From CAIXOA01 sp041653635 (GTDB lineage Archaea > Micrarchaeota > Micrarchaeia > Anstonellales > Bilamarchaeaceae): a DNA stretch of 64,000 nucleotides. The notes under the pieces were generated by a model. It did not search any database and was not told the origin of the DNA. It was given only the letters and a program-made list of their open reading frames with translations. Numbering within the stretch: the stretch's first letter is position 1; every line of letters starts with the position of its first letter. The translations under genes were made by a program, and so were the position numbers. The DNA lies in contig JBAZFC010000001.1 of assembly GCA_041653635.1 (NCBI GenBank), forward strand, positions 930,001 to 994,000. The letters run 5' to 3'. This document shows positions 25,982 through 34,993 of the stretch, piece by piece.

Positions 25982-27382
25982 CTACTTCCTGAAGAAGAGG
26001 AAGTATACGACCGCGCCCGCAAGGACGATTGTCGTCCCCACGAAAACTATGCCGAGGTCGCCGAGCCCTCCGGTCGTGGCTGGCTGGGCAGGCTGCTCCG
26101 GCTGCACCGGCTGCTCCGCCTGGCAGAATGCCGTGCCCGCGGACTCTACGCAATCGTTGTGCGTCGGGCACTGCAAAAGCAATTGCCACTGGCCACCAGT
26201 GCACGTATACACATTATTGGAGACGCAGTTGCGCTGGCCGTCCGTGCATACCGGAGTTGCCACGCAGGCACCGTTGTCGCAGGTGTGGCCCGCCCCGCAG
26301 CTTATGGGGTCAGAGAGGTGCCCGTTTGAGCATTCCCTGTACGAGGTCGCATCCACGCATGCGGTCGTCCCCTCCCCGCATTCGGCGCATTGGGAGTTGA
26401 GGCATCCCTGCGCGCATTGGAGATAATCCGCATATACATCATTGTCGCCGCACTGCTGAACCATGTTCGCATTGGTTGGCGAGCATCTCTTTATGCCCGG
26501 GGTGGCGCACTGGTCCCCGGTCGGCGCATGGCAGGAGCCGCCCGTGCATACCTCCCCGCTCGGGCAGGTTGTGAAGCTGCCCCACTGGCCGTCGCTGTTG
26601 CAGGTCTGGTAGTGGGTGGAATCCGTGCACTGTTTGCTTCCCGTGCCGCACTGCACGCACATCCCGTAGGCGCAGCCGCTTGAGCAGTACAGGTAGTCTT
26701 TCCAGTAGCCGCCGCTGCAGCGCTGGAGCTCATACATGCTGCCCGTGGAGCAGCGAGACTGGCCGCTAATCTGGCACGCGCCGTGCGAGCTCTGCACGCA
26801 GTCCCCGCTGTCGCAGAGGTAGCCGCTGCCGCAGCTCCTCTTGGGGCCCCATTCGCCGTCCGAGTCACAGGTCTGGTAATGGGTGTCGTCGTAGCACTGG
26901 GTGTCCCCACGGCGGCAGTCCTTGCACGCGCCGTTGCTGCACCCGTAGCTGCAGTGGCGCCAGTTAGCCCACTGGCCCTGCTGGTTGCACTGTTGTATTT
27001 CATTTCCATCTGTTGGAGAGCAGCGCTTTTCCTGGTAGGAACACTGCGGGACCGGAGTGCATGTGCCTCCGGAACAAGTCTGCCCCGAACCGCAGTATTG
27101 CGTCGGGTTCCAGATCGCATGGTCGCCGCAGACATGGTAGCTTGTGCTGTCCAGGCACTCGGAGGTGCCGGGCTGGCAGCCGAGGCGCGTCTCGCACGTG
27201 CCGTCTATGCACTCCTGGTCCGTGCCGCAGTACTGGGTTTCGCCCCACACCGCGTACTCCGTGCATTCATGGTAACTCGTGCTGTCCACGCACTCCGAGT
27301 TCCCCGGGTTGCATCCCAGCTGCGCGAAGGCAGGCGAGAGCAACATCCCAAATATCAAGAATAAGCCAATCAGGTATCTCAT
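25982..27382 (-). CDS. Cysteine-rich repeat surface protein with C-terminal membrane anchor
   Basis: 466 residues. A signal peptide (MRYLIGLFLIFGMLLSPAFA) is followed by about ten tandem disulfide-type repeats of 35-45 residues, with cores like CVDSTSYHEC, WGxxxxC and GTDQECIDGTC. A Gln/Pro linker and one C-terminal helix (IVFVGTTIVLAGAVVYFLF) end in RK. It should be displayed outside the cell, anchored by the last helix. Repeats of this kind serve adhesion or cell-wall-like layers; no enzyme domain is present. The DNA is repetitive because the protein repeats are. Stop TAG followed by a terminator hairpin. Confidence 0.72.
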   Translation of the reverse strand: MRYLIGLFLIFGMLLSPAFAQLGCNPGNSECVDSTSYHECTEYAVWGETQYCGTDQECIDGTCETRLGCQPGTSECLDSTSYHVCGDHAIWNPTQYCGSGQTCSGGTCTPVPQCSYQEKRCSPTDGNEIQQCNQQGQWANWRHCSYGCSNGACKDCRRGDTQCYDDTHYQTCDSDGEWGPKRSCGSGYLCDSGDCVQSSHGACQISGQSRCSTGSMYELQRCSGGYWKDYLYCSSGCAYGMCVQCGTGSKQCTDSTHYQTCNSDGQWGSFTTCPSGEVCTGGSCHAPTGDQCATPGIKRCSPTNANMVQQCGDNDVYADYLQCAQGCLNSQCAECGEGTTACVDATSYRECSNGHLSDPISCGAGHTCDNGACVATPVCTDGQRNCVSNNVYTCTGGQWQLLLQCPTHNDCVESAGTAFCQAEQPVQPEQPAQPATTGGLGDLGIVFVGTTIVLAGAVVYFLFFRK

Positions 27383-27484
27383 AATTTTCCCCGGGAAGGG
27401 AATGGAAGATAAGATATATAAGGATTAGGAATTTGGGAAGACGAAAGGGAAAGAGTTTAATTAACGACTGGAGCGTACTAATTG

Positions 27485-27509
27485 CCAAACCGTGATTTAC
27501 ATGGTTTGG
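27485..27509. repeat. Hairpin in the 27.4-27.7 kb gap
   Basis: CCAAACC (27485-27491) and GGTTTGG (27503-27509) form a 7-bp stem with an 11-base loop, followed by GGTTTTTGGG. It lies in a gap of about 320 bases (27383-27699) that holds no convincing gene. Confidence 0.4.
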
Positions 27510-27563
27510 GGTTTTTGGGATTTCGTTTTAGTCGGAAGCGTGGGTGAGCTTGAGGTTTTTGGG

Positions 27564-27698
27564 CTCCTTTTTGCTTCCGAGCGATGGTGAAGTTCCGCAG
27601 AACTTCGCCAGACATCGCCGCAGCGATGCGGAAGCGAGGATACCCAAAGGCAGAGCGAAAGCGAGGCGTTATGCCTCGCTGGAGCGAGAAAAAAGGAG
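27564..27698. repeat. Multi-branched palindromic element next to tRNA-Leu
   Basis: An outermost 9-bp stem (CTCCTTTTT 27564-27572 with AAAAAGGAG 27690-27698) encloses a three-way junction. Its stem is GCTTCCG 27573-27579 with CGGAAGC 27629-27635. Two inner hairpins follow, both with CGCA loops: GGTGAAGTTC/GAACTTCGCC (27586-27609) and CATCGC/GCGATG (27613-27628). A further hairpin is GCGAGGC/GCCTCGC (27661-27679). It ends one base before the tRNA, so it could be a structured RNA, a tRNA precursor leader or an inserted element. Confidence 0.6.
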
Positions 27699-27699
27699 A

Positions 27700-27784
27700 G
27701 CAGGGGTGGCGGAGCCTGGAAAACGCGCGGGGCTTAGAACCCCGTGGCCTAGCGCCTACGCAGGTTCAAATCCTGCCCCCTGCA
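27700..27784 (+). tRNA. tRNA-Leu (anticodon UAG)
   Basis: 85 bases. Acceptor stem GCAGGGG/CCCCTGC, anticodon stem CGGGG/CCCCG with loop CTTAGAA (anticodon TAG, reads CUA), a long variable arm typical of tRNA-Leu, and T arm GCAGG-TTCAAAT-CCTGC. Discriminator A; CCA is not encoded; a T-run follows. Confidence 0.95.
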
Positions 27785-27804
27785 ACTTTTTATATATTCA
27801 TTAG

Positions 27805-27897
27805 CCCAAATCCAAATACGGAAAATACATCGTTGCTGCGATATTCCTCATCTTCGGGATTTACCTCCTGCCGAGGGCAAATCCGAATATTGCGTGA
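27805..27897 (+). pseudogene. Remnant reading frame with one membrane helix
   Basis: Thirty sense codons end at TGA 27895-27897 and contain a clean hydrophobic helix (YIVAAIFLIFGIYLL). No start codon precedes it before an in-frame TAG. It looks like the tail of a lost membrane-protein gene just downstream of tRNA-Leu, a common site of element insertion and decay. Confidence 0.25.
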
Positions 27898-27983
27898 CAC
27901 CAGGAACCTACGGGCGCAGGGTGTGCATTAATTTTACTTTGTGTTACTAATCTTTTTTAACATTCTTACACAAATATACACTT

Positions 27984-29273
27984 ATGAAAGCCAGAAAAAT
28001 ATTCTTCGAACAGCACCTGGAAGCAATCGGCCAGTGCGGCATGAACAACGGGAAAAGGTCCCGCCTCGCCTATACCAAGGACGAGAACATGGCATTCATA
28101 CGCGCCGGGAACCTTATGGTTGCCGCCGGGATGCGCACCAGCCGGGATGCTTTTGGAAACCTCTACGGCATGGTGGGGCCGCGCGGAAGGAAGGTGATGA
28201 GCGGCTCCCACCTGGATTCGGTTGAGGACGCGGGGAAATTTGACGGGGTCGCGGGGGTGCTGGCTGCGATAGAAGCCGTGAGGATGGTTTCGGAATCCGG
28301 CGCAAGGCTCAGGAAGCCGCTTATGGCAGTCGCCTGGAGGGGCGAGGAATCCGTGAGGTTCGGAAAGACCTACCTGGGTTCCGGTGCCGCATTCGGCAGA
28401 TGCACCGAAAAATTGCTTGCACGCATGGAGGTCAAGGCGTTTGAGGGTGGGGAAAGGATGACGCTGCGGCAGGCGATGCGGCTCTGCGGTGCGAACCCCT
28501 CCTGCCTTAGGGCGCACCTGAGGCCTGAGTGGATAAACTCATACATAGAGCTGCATGTGGAACAGGGCAGAATATTGGAAAGCGAAGGGAAGAGGGTTGG
28601 CATAGTCACAAGCATAGCGGGGAACAGAAGGTTCCAGATAAAACTGCATGGGCTCGGCCTGCACACCGGCGCGGCAAGGATGATGGACCGCGTGGGCAAC
28701 GGGGATGAGCAGGGGGCGGACGCCAGCTTTGCGATGGCGAGGATGATACTGTGGCTGAGGGAACTGGCGAACGAGCTCAATACCCGCCAGAGGATGGATG
28801 CGCTGAGCGACGTGCGCATGGCATGCCCTGTCATAATCCAGAATGGAGGCGGGCTGACCACGACCATGCAGGATATCGTGATGAAATTCGATTTCAGGTC
28901 GGTGGACAGGAGGCTGCTGGAGCTAGCCAAGTCGGATTTCGTGAGGGACGCGAAAGAAATATGCAGGAGCGAAGGCATATCATGCGAATTGGAAGACATC
29001 GCGGGCGAGGACCCGTTCATGCTCTCCGAAGGAATGGCAGAACGGATAGGGGACGCGTGCAGGGATATGTGCGTGGATGCAAGAATCATGCCCAGCGGAG
29101 CGGGGCACGACGCAAAGGTGCCGGCCAGCTTGGGAGTGGAAACAGGGATGATATTCGTGCCCTCCAAGAAGGGGATAAGCCACAATCCGTTGGAGGACAC
29201 AGATTTGGATGACCTCGTGCTGGGGACGGAAGTGCTCGCGGAAACGATGCGCAGGCTGGCAGAGGGGAAGTGA
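27984..29273 (+). CDS. M20-family amidohydrolase (N-carbamoyl amino acid / allantoate amidohydrolase type)
   Basis: 429 residues. Zinc ligands are visible in order: His in MSGSHLDSV, Asp in KFDGVAGV, the Glu pair in RGEESVRF, His in IELHVEQGRILE, and His in GAGHDAK near the C-terminus. GEESVRF and ELHVEQG define the hydantoin-utilisation branch of M20 (N-carbamoyl-L-amino acid hydrolase, allantoate amidohydrolase, ureidoglycolate relatives). The exact substrate is undecidable. The ATG at 27984 is preceded by a T/A-rich promoter-like region. Possible use: nitrogen salvage. Confidence 0.82.
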   Translation: MKARKIFFEQHLEAIGQCGMNNGKRSRLAYTKDENMAFIRAGNLMVAAGMRTSRDAFGNLYGMVGPRGRKVMSGSHLDSVEDAGKFDGVAGVLAAIEAVRMVSESGARLRKPLMAVAWRGEESVRFGKTYLGSGAAFGRCTEKLLARMEVKAFEGGERMTLRQAMRLCGANPSCLRAHLRPEWINSYIELHVEQGRILESEGKRVGIVTSIAGNRRFQIKLHGLGLHTGAARMMDRVGNGDEQGADASFAMARMILWLRELANELNTRQRMDALSDVRMACPVIIQNGGGLTTTMQDIVMKFDFRSVDRRLLELAKSDFVRDAKEICRSEGISCELEDIAGEDPFMLSEGMAERIGDACRDMCVDARIMPSGAGHDAKVPASLGVETGMIFVPSKKGISHNPLEDTDLDDLVLGTEVLAETMRRLAEGK

Positions 29274-29324
29274 GCGGCGGACTCCCCCACAAACCCTTAT
29301 AAATCTCATAAATGAAACGGGCGC

Positions 29325-30083
29325 ATGCGCGAGGCACACGTGATTTCCTTCTTCTCCGGAATAACGCCCACGCTGAATTTCTGGGAGGGCGGGGTGCTCT
29401 GCAACGAGGAGATGAGGGGATTCTGGAGCGTCTCCCGCTCCTGGGAGAAGGCGTGCATCGGCTATGCGGACATGGAGGGAAGGAAGCCCTGCCCGCACGG
29501 CGAAAGAGGAATGATGCAGTGCCCCCTCTGCGCGTACAAGGACATCGCGAGGGTGCACACGCGCCTGGATTTTACCGGATATGAGGAGGTGGCCGAGCAG
29601 TTCTTGAACAGGCCCTATTCCATTTACCTTGTTTCATTCGGGGATTTGGTGAAATGCGGCGTCACGAAAAGGGAAAGGGTGCGCGAGAGGGTGAAGGAGC
29701 AGGGCGCGGATTATTTTGTGGAAATCATGCGCCTGGAAAACGGGAAGGATGCGTATGAGATGGAGGCGCTGCTCCAGCATGAGTACGGGTTCCGAAATGC
29801 GATAAGGAACGACATGAAATTGAAATTATTGGGGAAGGAGAACAAGGAACCTGTGGAAAAGGCGCTCGGATTATTGAAGGAGAGCGTGGCGTTCGGCGAA
29901 TTCGTCTGCGACGGGGCGAAGGTTGAGAAACTGGATTATAACATTCCATCTTCTTTTGAAATTGTGGAGGAGATAGAGGGGAAGATAATCGGCGCGAAGG
30001 GGCAGCTGCTCTTCTTTGAGAACGGGAGCCCGAAAGTGGTTAATATGAAAAAGATGGGCGGGGAAATAACCGGCATCGGATAG
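29325..30083 (+). CDS. DUF2797 family protein
   Basis: 252 residues. An N-terminal beta domain includes a zinc-type set CPHGERGMMQCPLC. A central VYLVSF-like strand with DLVKCGVTKRERVRERVKEQGAD fits a GIY-YIG-like core. The C-terminal GAKGQLLFFENGSPKVVNMKK is the signature end of DUF2797. Biochemical function is unknown. CTTATAAATC lies about 25 bases ahead of the ATG at 29325. Complete with no disruptions; ends in TAG. Confidence 0.7.
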   Translation: MREAHVISFFSGITPTLNFWEGGVLCNEEMRGFWSVSRSWEKACIGYADMEGRKPCPHGERGMMQCPLCAYKDIARVHTRLDFTGYEEVAEQFLNRPYSIYLVSFGDLVKCGVTKRERVRERVKEQGADYFVEIMRLENGKDAYEMEALLQHEYGFRNAIRNDMKLKLLGKENKEPVEKALGLLKESVAFGEFVCDGAKVEKLDYNIPSSFEIVEEIEGKIIGAKGQLLFFENGSPKVVNMKKMGGEITGIG

Positions 30084-30150
30084 GAACGGCGCCTGCCGGA
30101 GAGCAAAGAAATTTAAAATTGAACTTCCATTCCAGTGCAGGGTAATTTGA

Positions 30151-31680
30151 ATGAATAATCCATCCACGCGCATTTTGGTAGCTTTTGGGTTTGTGATGCT
30201 CCTGCTTTTTGCGGGCTGCACCGCTCCGGGGGGGACGGGAACCCAGGGCGGTGGAACGGCAACCTGCAGGGATTCGGACGGTGGCAGGGACACCTTTGCC
30301 CCGGGCACGGTTTCCTTAGGCAACGTTAACCGCTCCGACTCCTGCATTGACACTTATACGGTAAAGGAATACTTCTGCGAGGATAACATCATGGGCGTTT
30401 CCGAGCTTCCCTGCGGAACCGGATACTCCTGCACAAATGGCGCATGCGCCGCGGTCCCATGCACGGACAGCGACGGCGGGGAAGTGGCCGAGACCAAGGG
30501 GACGGCGAGCTCTGGGGCAACGTCCAGTACGGACGCCTGCGCCGGGGAGACCTCGGTTACTGAATATTATTGCTCGGATGGCAGGATACTCTCAAATACG
30601 GTAAGCTGCGGCGCGGGGAAACACTGCGTTGACGGGGCATGCGCCGCATACACCTGCACGGATTCGGACGGAGGGCAGGAGGCCGGGGAAGCCGGCACAA
30701 CCTCCATAGGGGACAACAGGAAAGAAGATGCGTGCAGCAGCGACGCAAGGAGGGTGACCGAATACTACTGCGACACGTCCGGGAGCATAAGGAACACCAG
30801 CATTTCCTGCGAAAGTGATGAAACATGCAGGGAGGGCGCGTGCGTTGTGGCCGCTTGCACCGATTCCGACGGGGGCCAGACAAAGGGAACGGCCGGCACC
30901 ACCACCCTGGGGGCGACTTCCCGCTCGGACACCTGCCCCAGCGACACCCATGTCATGGAGTACTACTGTGGAGGTGGGGACATATTATACACCACCATTT
31001 CGTGCGGCAGCGGATACATCTGCGACGAGGGCGCCTGCATTGAGATAGAGTGCATTGGCGACGACCAGAACCTGGATGAGGACGTGCTTAACTGGTTCAG
31101 GTTCAAGACCGCCAGCTCCCTCACCATCTATGAGGGGGAAAAGATAATGGTGGAAGACAACAATTATGTCGGGCTGGACAGCGTGAGCGGTTCGGATGGC
31201 GCGGAGACCGTGACCTTCACCGTTTACAACCGGGATGGGGACGACGTTGGCAGCTGCGACCTGGACAACGGGGAGGAAACGAACGACCTCTGCGGCGAGG
31301 GTATCGGGCTGGAGGTCACCGATGCGAACATAACCGAGGGATATGCGAGGTTGCGGGGCGAAATCGCCTACCTGCAGATTTACACGCAGGACGGGACCAT
31401 AACCACCTACACCGGCCTGGGATGCACCAAGGAGGATGAGTACGACATAGATGTTGAATCCTCTGCGTTCTACCCGAGGATGGTCGCGGCAACGGTCAAG
31501 ATGCTGGGGGCCTCTTATAAGGTGGTCGCGTTTACCAACGAGACCGTCACGATAGAGATAGACGGGGACGATGAGGTAATCGGGGACGGCGACGTTGTGG
31601 AGATAGACAACACGGACTATGCGTTCTCGCTGGACTTCTCCGACTACGGCCTGGTTGGATGGGTAATTGAGCAGTCCTGA
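30151..31680 (+). CDS. Lipoprotein with four CTDSDGG-type cysteine repeats
   Basis: 509 residues. A signal peptide ends in a lipobox LLLFAGC. Residues about 35-300 hold four tandem repeats of about 60 residues. Each begins C-x-DSDGG, then G-T, a D-x-C, EYYC or EYFC, and ends C-x4-C-x2-GAC (six cysteines, presumably three disulfides). The C-terminal 200 residues are a beta-rich, acidic domain. Repeats of this style occur in surface lipoproteins of small archaea. Likely cell-surface structural or adhesion role. Its end overlaps the convergent gene at 31644 by 37 bases. Confidence 0.72.
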   Translation: MNNPSTRILVAFGFVMLLLFAGCTAPGGTGTQGGGTATCRDSDGGRDTFAPGTVSLGNVNRSDSCIDTYTVKEYFCEDNIMGVSELPCGTGYSCTNGACAAVPCTDSDGGEVAETKGTASSGATSSTDACAGETSVTEYYCSDGRILSNTVSCGAGKHCVDGACAAYTCTDSDGGQEAGEAGTTSIGDNRKEDACSSDARRVTEYYCDTSGSIRNTSISCESDETCREGACVVAACTDSDGGQTKGTAGTTTLGATSRSDTCPSDTHVMEYYCGGGDILYTTISCGSGYICDEGACIEIECIGDDQNLDEDVLNWFRFKTASSLTIYEGEKIMVEDNNYVGLDSVSGSDGAETVTFTVYNRDGDDVGSCDLDNGEETNDLCGEGIGLEVTDANITEGYARLRGEIAYLQIYTQDGTITTYTGLGCTKEDEYDIDVESSAFYPRMVAATVKMLGASYKVVAFTNETVTIEIDGDDEVIGDGDVVEIDNTDYAFSLDFSDYGLVGWVIEQS

Positions 31681-32150
31681 TTAGGATTGGCGGGCTGGAC
31701 GCGGCCCGCCCCTTTTCCGTCGCCCATTTCCTTTTTCATTTCCTTCAGCCTCAGGAACCTGAGCGCCGCATAGGCGGCAATCAGGGCGGCCGCAGCTGCG
31801 GCCGCGGCAATCCCCCCGTCCCGCACATAAGTAAACGAATCCATATCGGATTCAAGGATGGATATGAACGCGTCGCTCTTTTTCAGTTCCCATATGGTTT
31901 GCCTCGCCATCCGGCCTTCTGCCCAATCCAGGAACGCATCTACCCTGGTGGAAGCGTAGCCCGGCTGGGCGGTTGAGCGTGATTCCGCCTTCTCGCGCAC
32001 CTGCAGCTCCGATTGAAGGCCGTTGTTGCATTCAATCTCGTCGTTGAGCTTCTTCATCCTGGCGAGATAAGAGATGAGGGAGGTGGCCCCGCCCACAGCT
32101 ACGGGGAATGCCATGGCGGCCTTCTTGCGCCTCTCCATGGAATCAAGCAT
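31644..32150 (-). CDS. Membrane protein with two hydrophobic segments
   Basis: 168 residues from the ATG at 32148-32150 (an in-frame GTG at 32201 would add 17). A short hydrophobic segment (AAMAFPVAVGGATSLISYL) near the start, a polar helical middle and a second segment very rich in Ala (GIAAAAAAAALIAAYAAL), then a basic tail. No family recognised. It overlaps the 3' end of the lipoprotein gene on the other strand. Confidence 0.5.
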   Translation of the reverse strand: MLDSMERRKKAAMAFPVAVGGATSLISYLARMKKLNDEIECNNGLQSELQVREKAESRSTAQPGYASTRVDAFLDWAEGRMARQTIWELKKSDAFISILESDMDSFTYVRDGGIAAAAAAAALIAAYAALRFLRLKEMKKEMGDGKGAGRVQPANPNQDCSITHPTRP

Positions 32151-32233
32151 GCGCACTGGGCGCGGAGGCGGCTCGCCGATGCAAAAATACCGTTGGTGCA
32201 CGTATATGAATATAAGTGGTAAAAAATTAAAAG

Positions 32234-33100
32234 CTATATGAACTCGTCCATCGCCTCTTCAAGCCCCGCCTGCTTCAGGTCATGCTTAACGAGCGGCGTT
32301 TTGAGCTGCGGAAGCCCGGATTCGTACGTCGGCTTGTTCTCCTTGTAGAAGAGCCCGATCGGAATTTTCTCATAATTCGTCTTCCAGTCCTCGTTCGCCT
32401 TCTCCATCGCCTTCTCATGGCTGGACGCGTCGTGCCCCTGCTCCTCCAACTTGTAGCACCTCTGCTGCCAGTACTGGTAGGTGTTTATCTTGTTGAAGGT
32501 CACGCAGGGCTGCAATACGTCTATGAGGGCGAAACCCTTGTGCTTTATGCCCCCGGCGATTAGGGTGGAGAGGTGCTTCATGTCACCTGCGAATCCCCTC
32601 GCAACGTAGGTCGCGCCCATGGTGAGCGCGAGCGGGAGCGGATGCACGGGGTCCTCAAGGTTTCCGTAAGGCGTGCTCTTGGTCTTCACGCCCCTCTGGC
32701 TCGTTGGCGCGGTCTGCCCGGTCGTGAGCCCATAGACCTGGTTGTCATGGACTATGTAGGTAAGGTCGTAGTTCCTCCTCATTATGTGGATGAAGTGGCC
32801 CATCCCTATGCCGTAGCCGTCGCCGTCGCCGCCCACGCCTATGACGTTCAATTCGTGGTTTGCAAGCTTTATGCCGGAAGCCGGGGGAAGCACCCTCCCG
32901 TGCAGGCTTTCAAAGCCGTATGAGCGCACGTAATGGGGCATCTTGCCCGAGCACCCCACTCCGGATACGATTACCGTATTATGCGGCTCCGCGCCCACTT
33001 CCACGAGCGCATTTTTTATCGCCATGTTGATTGCGAAATCCCCGCATCCCGGGCACCACTGCGGCTTTTCCTTCACGTTGAAATCCTCCAGAGTAGCCAT
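32234..33100 (-). CDS. korB: 2-oxoacid:ferredoxin oxidoreductase, beta subunit
   Basis: 288 residues. Cysteines WCPGCGD and GVGCSGK and a later CVTFNK supply the 4Fe-4S ligands. GVGGDGDGYGIGMGHF, then NQVYGLTTGQTAPTS, is the thiamine diphosphate/Mg site. It oxidises a 2-oxoacid (2-oxoglutarate or a broad range) with CoA to acyl-CoA, reducing ferredoxin. The start abuts the stop of the alpha subunit, so the two are cotranslated. Stop TAG. Confidence 0.92.
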   Translation of the reverse strand: MATLEDFNVKEKPQWCPGCGDFAINMAIKNALVEVGAEPHNTVIVSGVGCSGKMPHYVRSYGFESLHGRVLPPASGIKLANHELNVIGVGGDGDGYGIGMGHFIHIMRRNYDLTYIVHDNQVYGLTTGQTAPTSQRGVKTKSTPYGNLEDPVHPLPLALTMGATYVARGFAGDMKHLSTLIAGGIKHKGFALIDVLQPCVTFNKINTYQYWQQRCYKLEEQGHDASSHEKAMEKANEDWKTNYEKIPIGLFYKENKPTYESGLPQLKTPLVKHDLKQAGLEEAMDEFI

Positions 33101-34915
33101 TCATTTCACCTCGGAATAAAGCGCGGGGTTGTAATATTCATATTCTCCCCTGTCCACGACGCGTATTACCTTCCTCCTGAACTTGTCCGCCTTCGCCTTT
33201 TCCACCGCGTCCGCGACCTCGTCCGGGAAGAATTGCTTGCCGTCATATTTGAGCGCCAGCACGTTCGGGCGGAAGGAAAGGAATTCCTTCAGCATCCCCG
33301 CGAACTGCGCCGTGGAGTTGTTTTCTATCATCACGGTGTTCTTCGCGGATTTTAGGAGCGTGCGTATCTTCTTCGGAAGCGGGTACAAATAAGAGAAGTG
33401 GATTACATTTGCGTGTATGCCCTTCGCCTCCAATAGGGGGAGCGCATCCAATGCGGGGAGCATCTGAGAACCCCAGCAGATGATGGAAATGGGCGCGTCC
33501 TTCTTCCCGTAGATTTTGGGGAGGGGAATCTCCTTCTCCAGGAGCTTCTGCTTCCTTGCGCGCTTATCCACCATGTCCACGCGGTTCTCAAAATTCTCGC
33601 ATGAGAACGAGTCTTCCCTGTGCTCGTACGAGGTGGCGACGTGCATTCCGTTCGGGGTGCCGGGGAACGCACGCGGGGAGATTCCGCTCCTCGTGAGCTT
33701 GTACCTCGCGAACCTCTCCATGGGCTTGAGTGCCTTGGGCTTGGAGGCGATTTCGCCCCTTTCTATTTTTACCTTTCCTGGCTCAAACTTCTGCGTGGAG
33801 AAGTGGGATTCGGAAAGGAACTTGTCCGACATCACTATTACGGGGAGCTGGTATTTCTCCGCGAAATTGAACGCCTCTGCGCCGAGGTAGAACTCCTCCT
33901 CTACTGTTCCGGGCGCAAGGATTACGCGCAGGAATTCCCCCTGGGAAGCGTGCAGCGCGAAGCGCAAATCCCCCTGCTCGGTCCATGTGGGCAGGCAGGT
34001 GGAGGGGCCGGGCCTCTGCGCCAAGAAGACGACCACGGGCGTCTCGGAAAGTGCGGAGAGCCCGAGGGATTCCGCCATGAGGGAGAAGCCGCCGCCGGAG
34101 GTGGAGGTGCCCGCGCGCACCCCGGCGTATGCCGCGCCTATCGCGTATTCCACCGCCGCGATTTCATCTTCCGTCTGCTTGACTACTATGTTGAAGTCCC
34201 GCTCCTTTTCCGCGAGATAATGGAGGACGGAGGAGGCGGGCGTCATCGGGTAGGCGGCGAACATCTTCACCCCTCCCGCGACCGCGCCCAGGGCGAACGC
34301 CTCGTTGCCACCGATGACTATTCTCTTGCCGTCGCTCTTCATGGGCCTGAACTTTATGGCGAAATTCCCCTTGAAATTGTTCTTCACATAGTCAAAGCCG
34401 GCTTTTGCGGCCTTGATGTTCAAATCCACTATCTCCCTGGATTTGCGGGAGAACTCCTTGTCAAGGAGCTTGAAGAAGTCGTCCATCGGGTAATCTATGA
34501 GGGCGAGGGAGATGCCGACCGTTATGGTGTTGGCCATCTTCGGGTCAAGCCCGTTCTGCTCTATCACCTGCTTGAGCGGAACAGGGAATATGGAGACGCC
34601 TTCGGGCATCTTTATGCCCGCCGCGTCTATCTCCGAATCATAGATGAGGACGCCGCCCTTGTTCATGAAGTCCCTGTGGAAGATTATGCCGTCCCGGTTC
34701 AGCGCGACCACTACGTCATTTTTCTTTACGGGCGAATGTATCTCCTTGTCGCTGACCCTTATCTGGTAGGTGTTGTGCCCGCCGCGTATGAGGGAGGGGT
34801 ACTCGGGGTATCCGATAACATGATACCCGCCCCTGACGAAAACCTTCGCGAGCGTCCTTCCGGTGACCATGGAGCCCGCTCCTGCCTCTGCGCCTATAAT
34901 CCAGGTGAATTCCAT
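33101..34915 (-). CDS. korA: 2-oxoacid:ferredoxin oxidoreductase, fused gamma-alpha subunit
   Basis: 604 residues. Residues about 1-190 form the gamma domain (IIGAEAGAGSMVTGRTLAK at the start). From about 195 the alpha pyrimidine-binding domain follows (IVIGGNEAFALGAVAGGVK, YPMTPASSVLHYLAEKE, TEDEIAAVEYAIGAAYAG). This fused layout is standard in archaeal 2-oxoacid ferredoxin oxidoreductases. With the beta subunit it generates reduced ferredoxin from keto acids. Its TGA is followed at once by the ATG of korB. No delta/ferredoxin subunit is adjacent. Confidence 0.92.
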   Translation of the reverse strand: MEFTWIIGAEAGAGSMVTGRTLAKVFVRGGYHVIGYPEYPSLIRGGHNTYQIRVSDKEIHSPVKKNDVVVALNRDGIIFHRDFMNKGGVLIYDSEIDAAGIKMPEGVSIFPVPLKQVIEQNGLDPKMANTITVGISLALIDYPMDDFFKLLDKEFSRKSREIVDLNIKAAKAGFDYVKNNFKGNFAIKFRPMKSDGKRIVIGGNEAFALGAVAGGVKMFAAYPMTPASSVLHYLAEKERDFNIVVKQTEDEIAAVEYAIGAAYAGVRAGTSTSGGGFSLMAESLGLSALSETPVVVFLAQRPGPSTCLPTWTEQGDLRFALHASQGEFLRVILAPGTVEEEFYLGAEAFNFAEKYQLPVIVMSDKFLSESHFSTQKFEPGKVKIERGEIASKPKALKPMERFARYKLTRSGISPRAFPGTPNGMHVATSYEHREDSFSCENFENRVDMVDKRARKQKLLEKEIPLPKIYGKKDAPISIICWGSQMLPALDALPLLEAKGIHANVIHFSYLYPLPKKIRTLLKSAKNTVMIENNSTAQFAGMLKEFLSFRPNVLALKYDGKQFFPDEVADAVEKAKADKFRRKVIRVVDRGEYEYYNPALYSEVK

Positions 34916-34993
34916 ATTATCGCCTAAACGGGAGAAGTAGTATTAGAAGGAATATAAATTTATCTAACAAAACTCCGGCATTTGCCGTATTCT

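Noticed and set aside
25982..27382. CRISPR-like or satellite DNA repeats
   Set aside because: The repetition follows codons of cysteine-rich protein repeats, units vary in length and sequence, and no unique spacers occur.
27544..27804. Open frame across the palindrome and tRNA-Leu
   Set aside because: It overlaps the tRNA gene completely at its end, and its peptide is Arg-rich and non-globular, as expected from structured RNA sequence.
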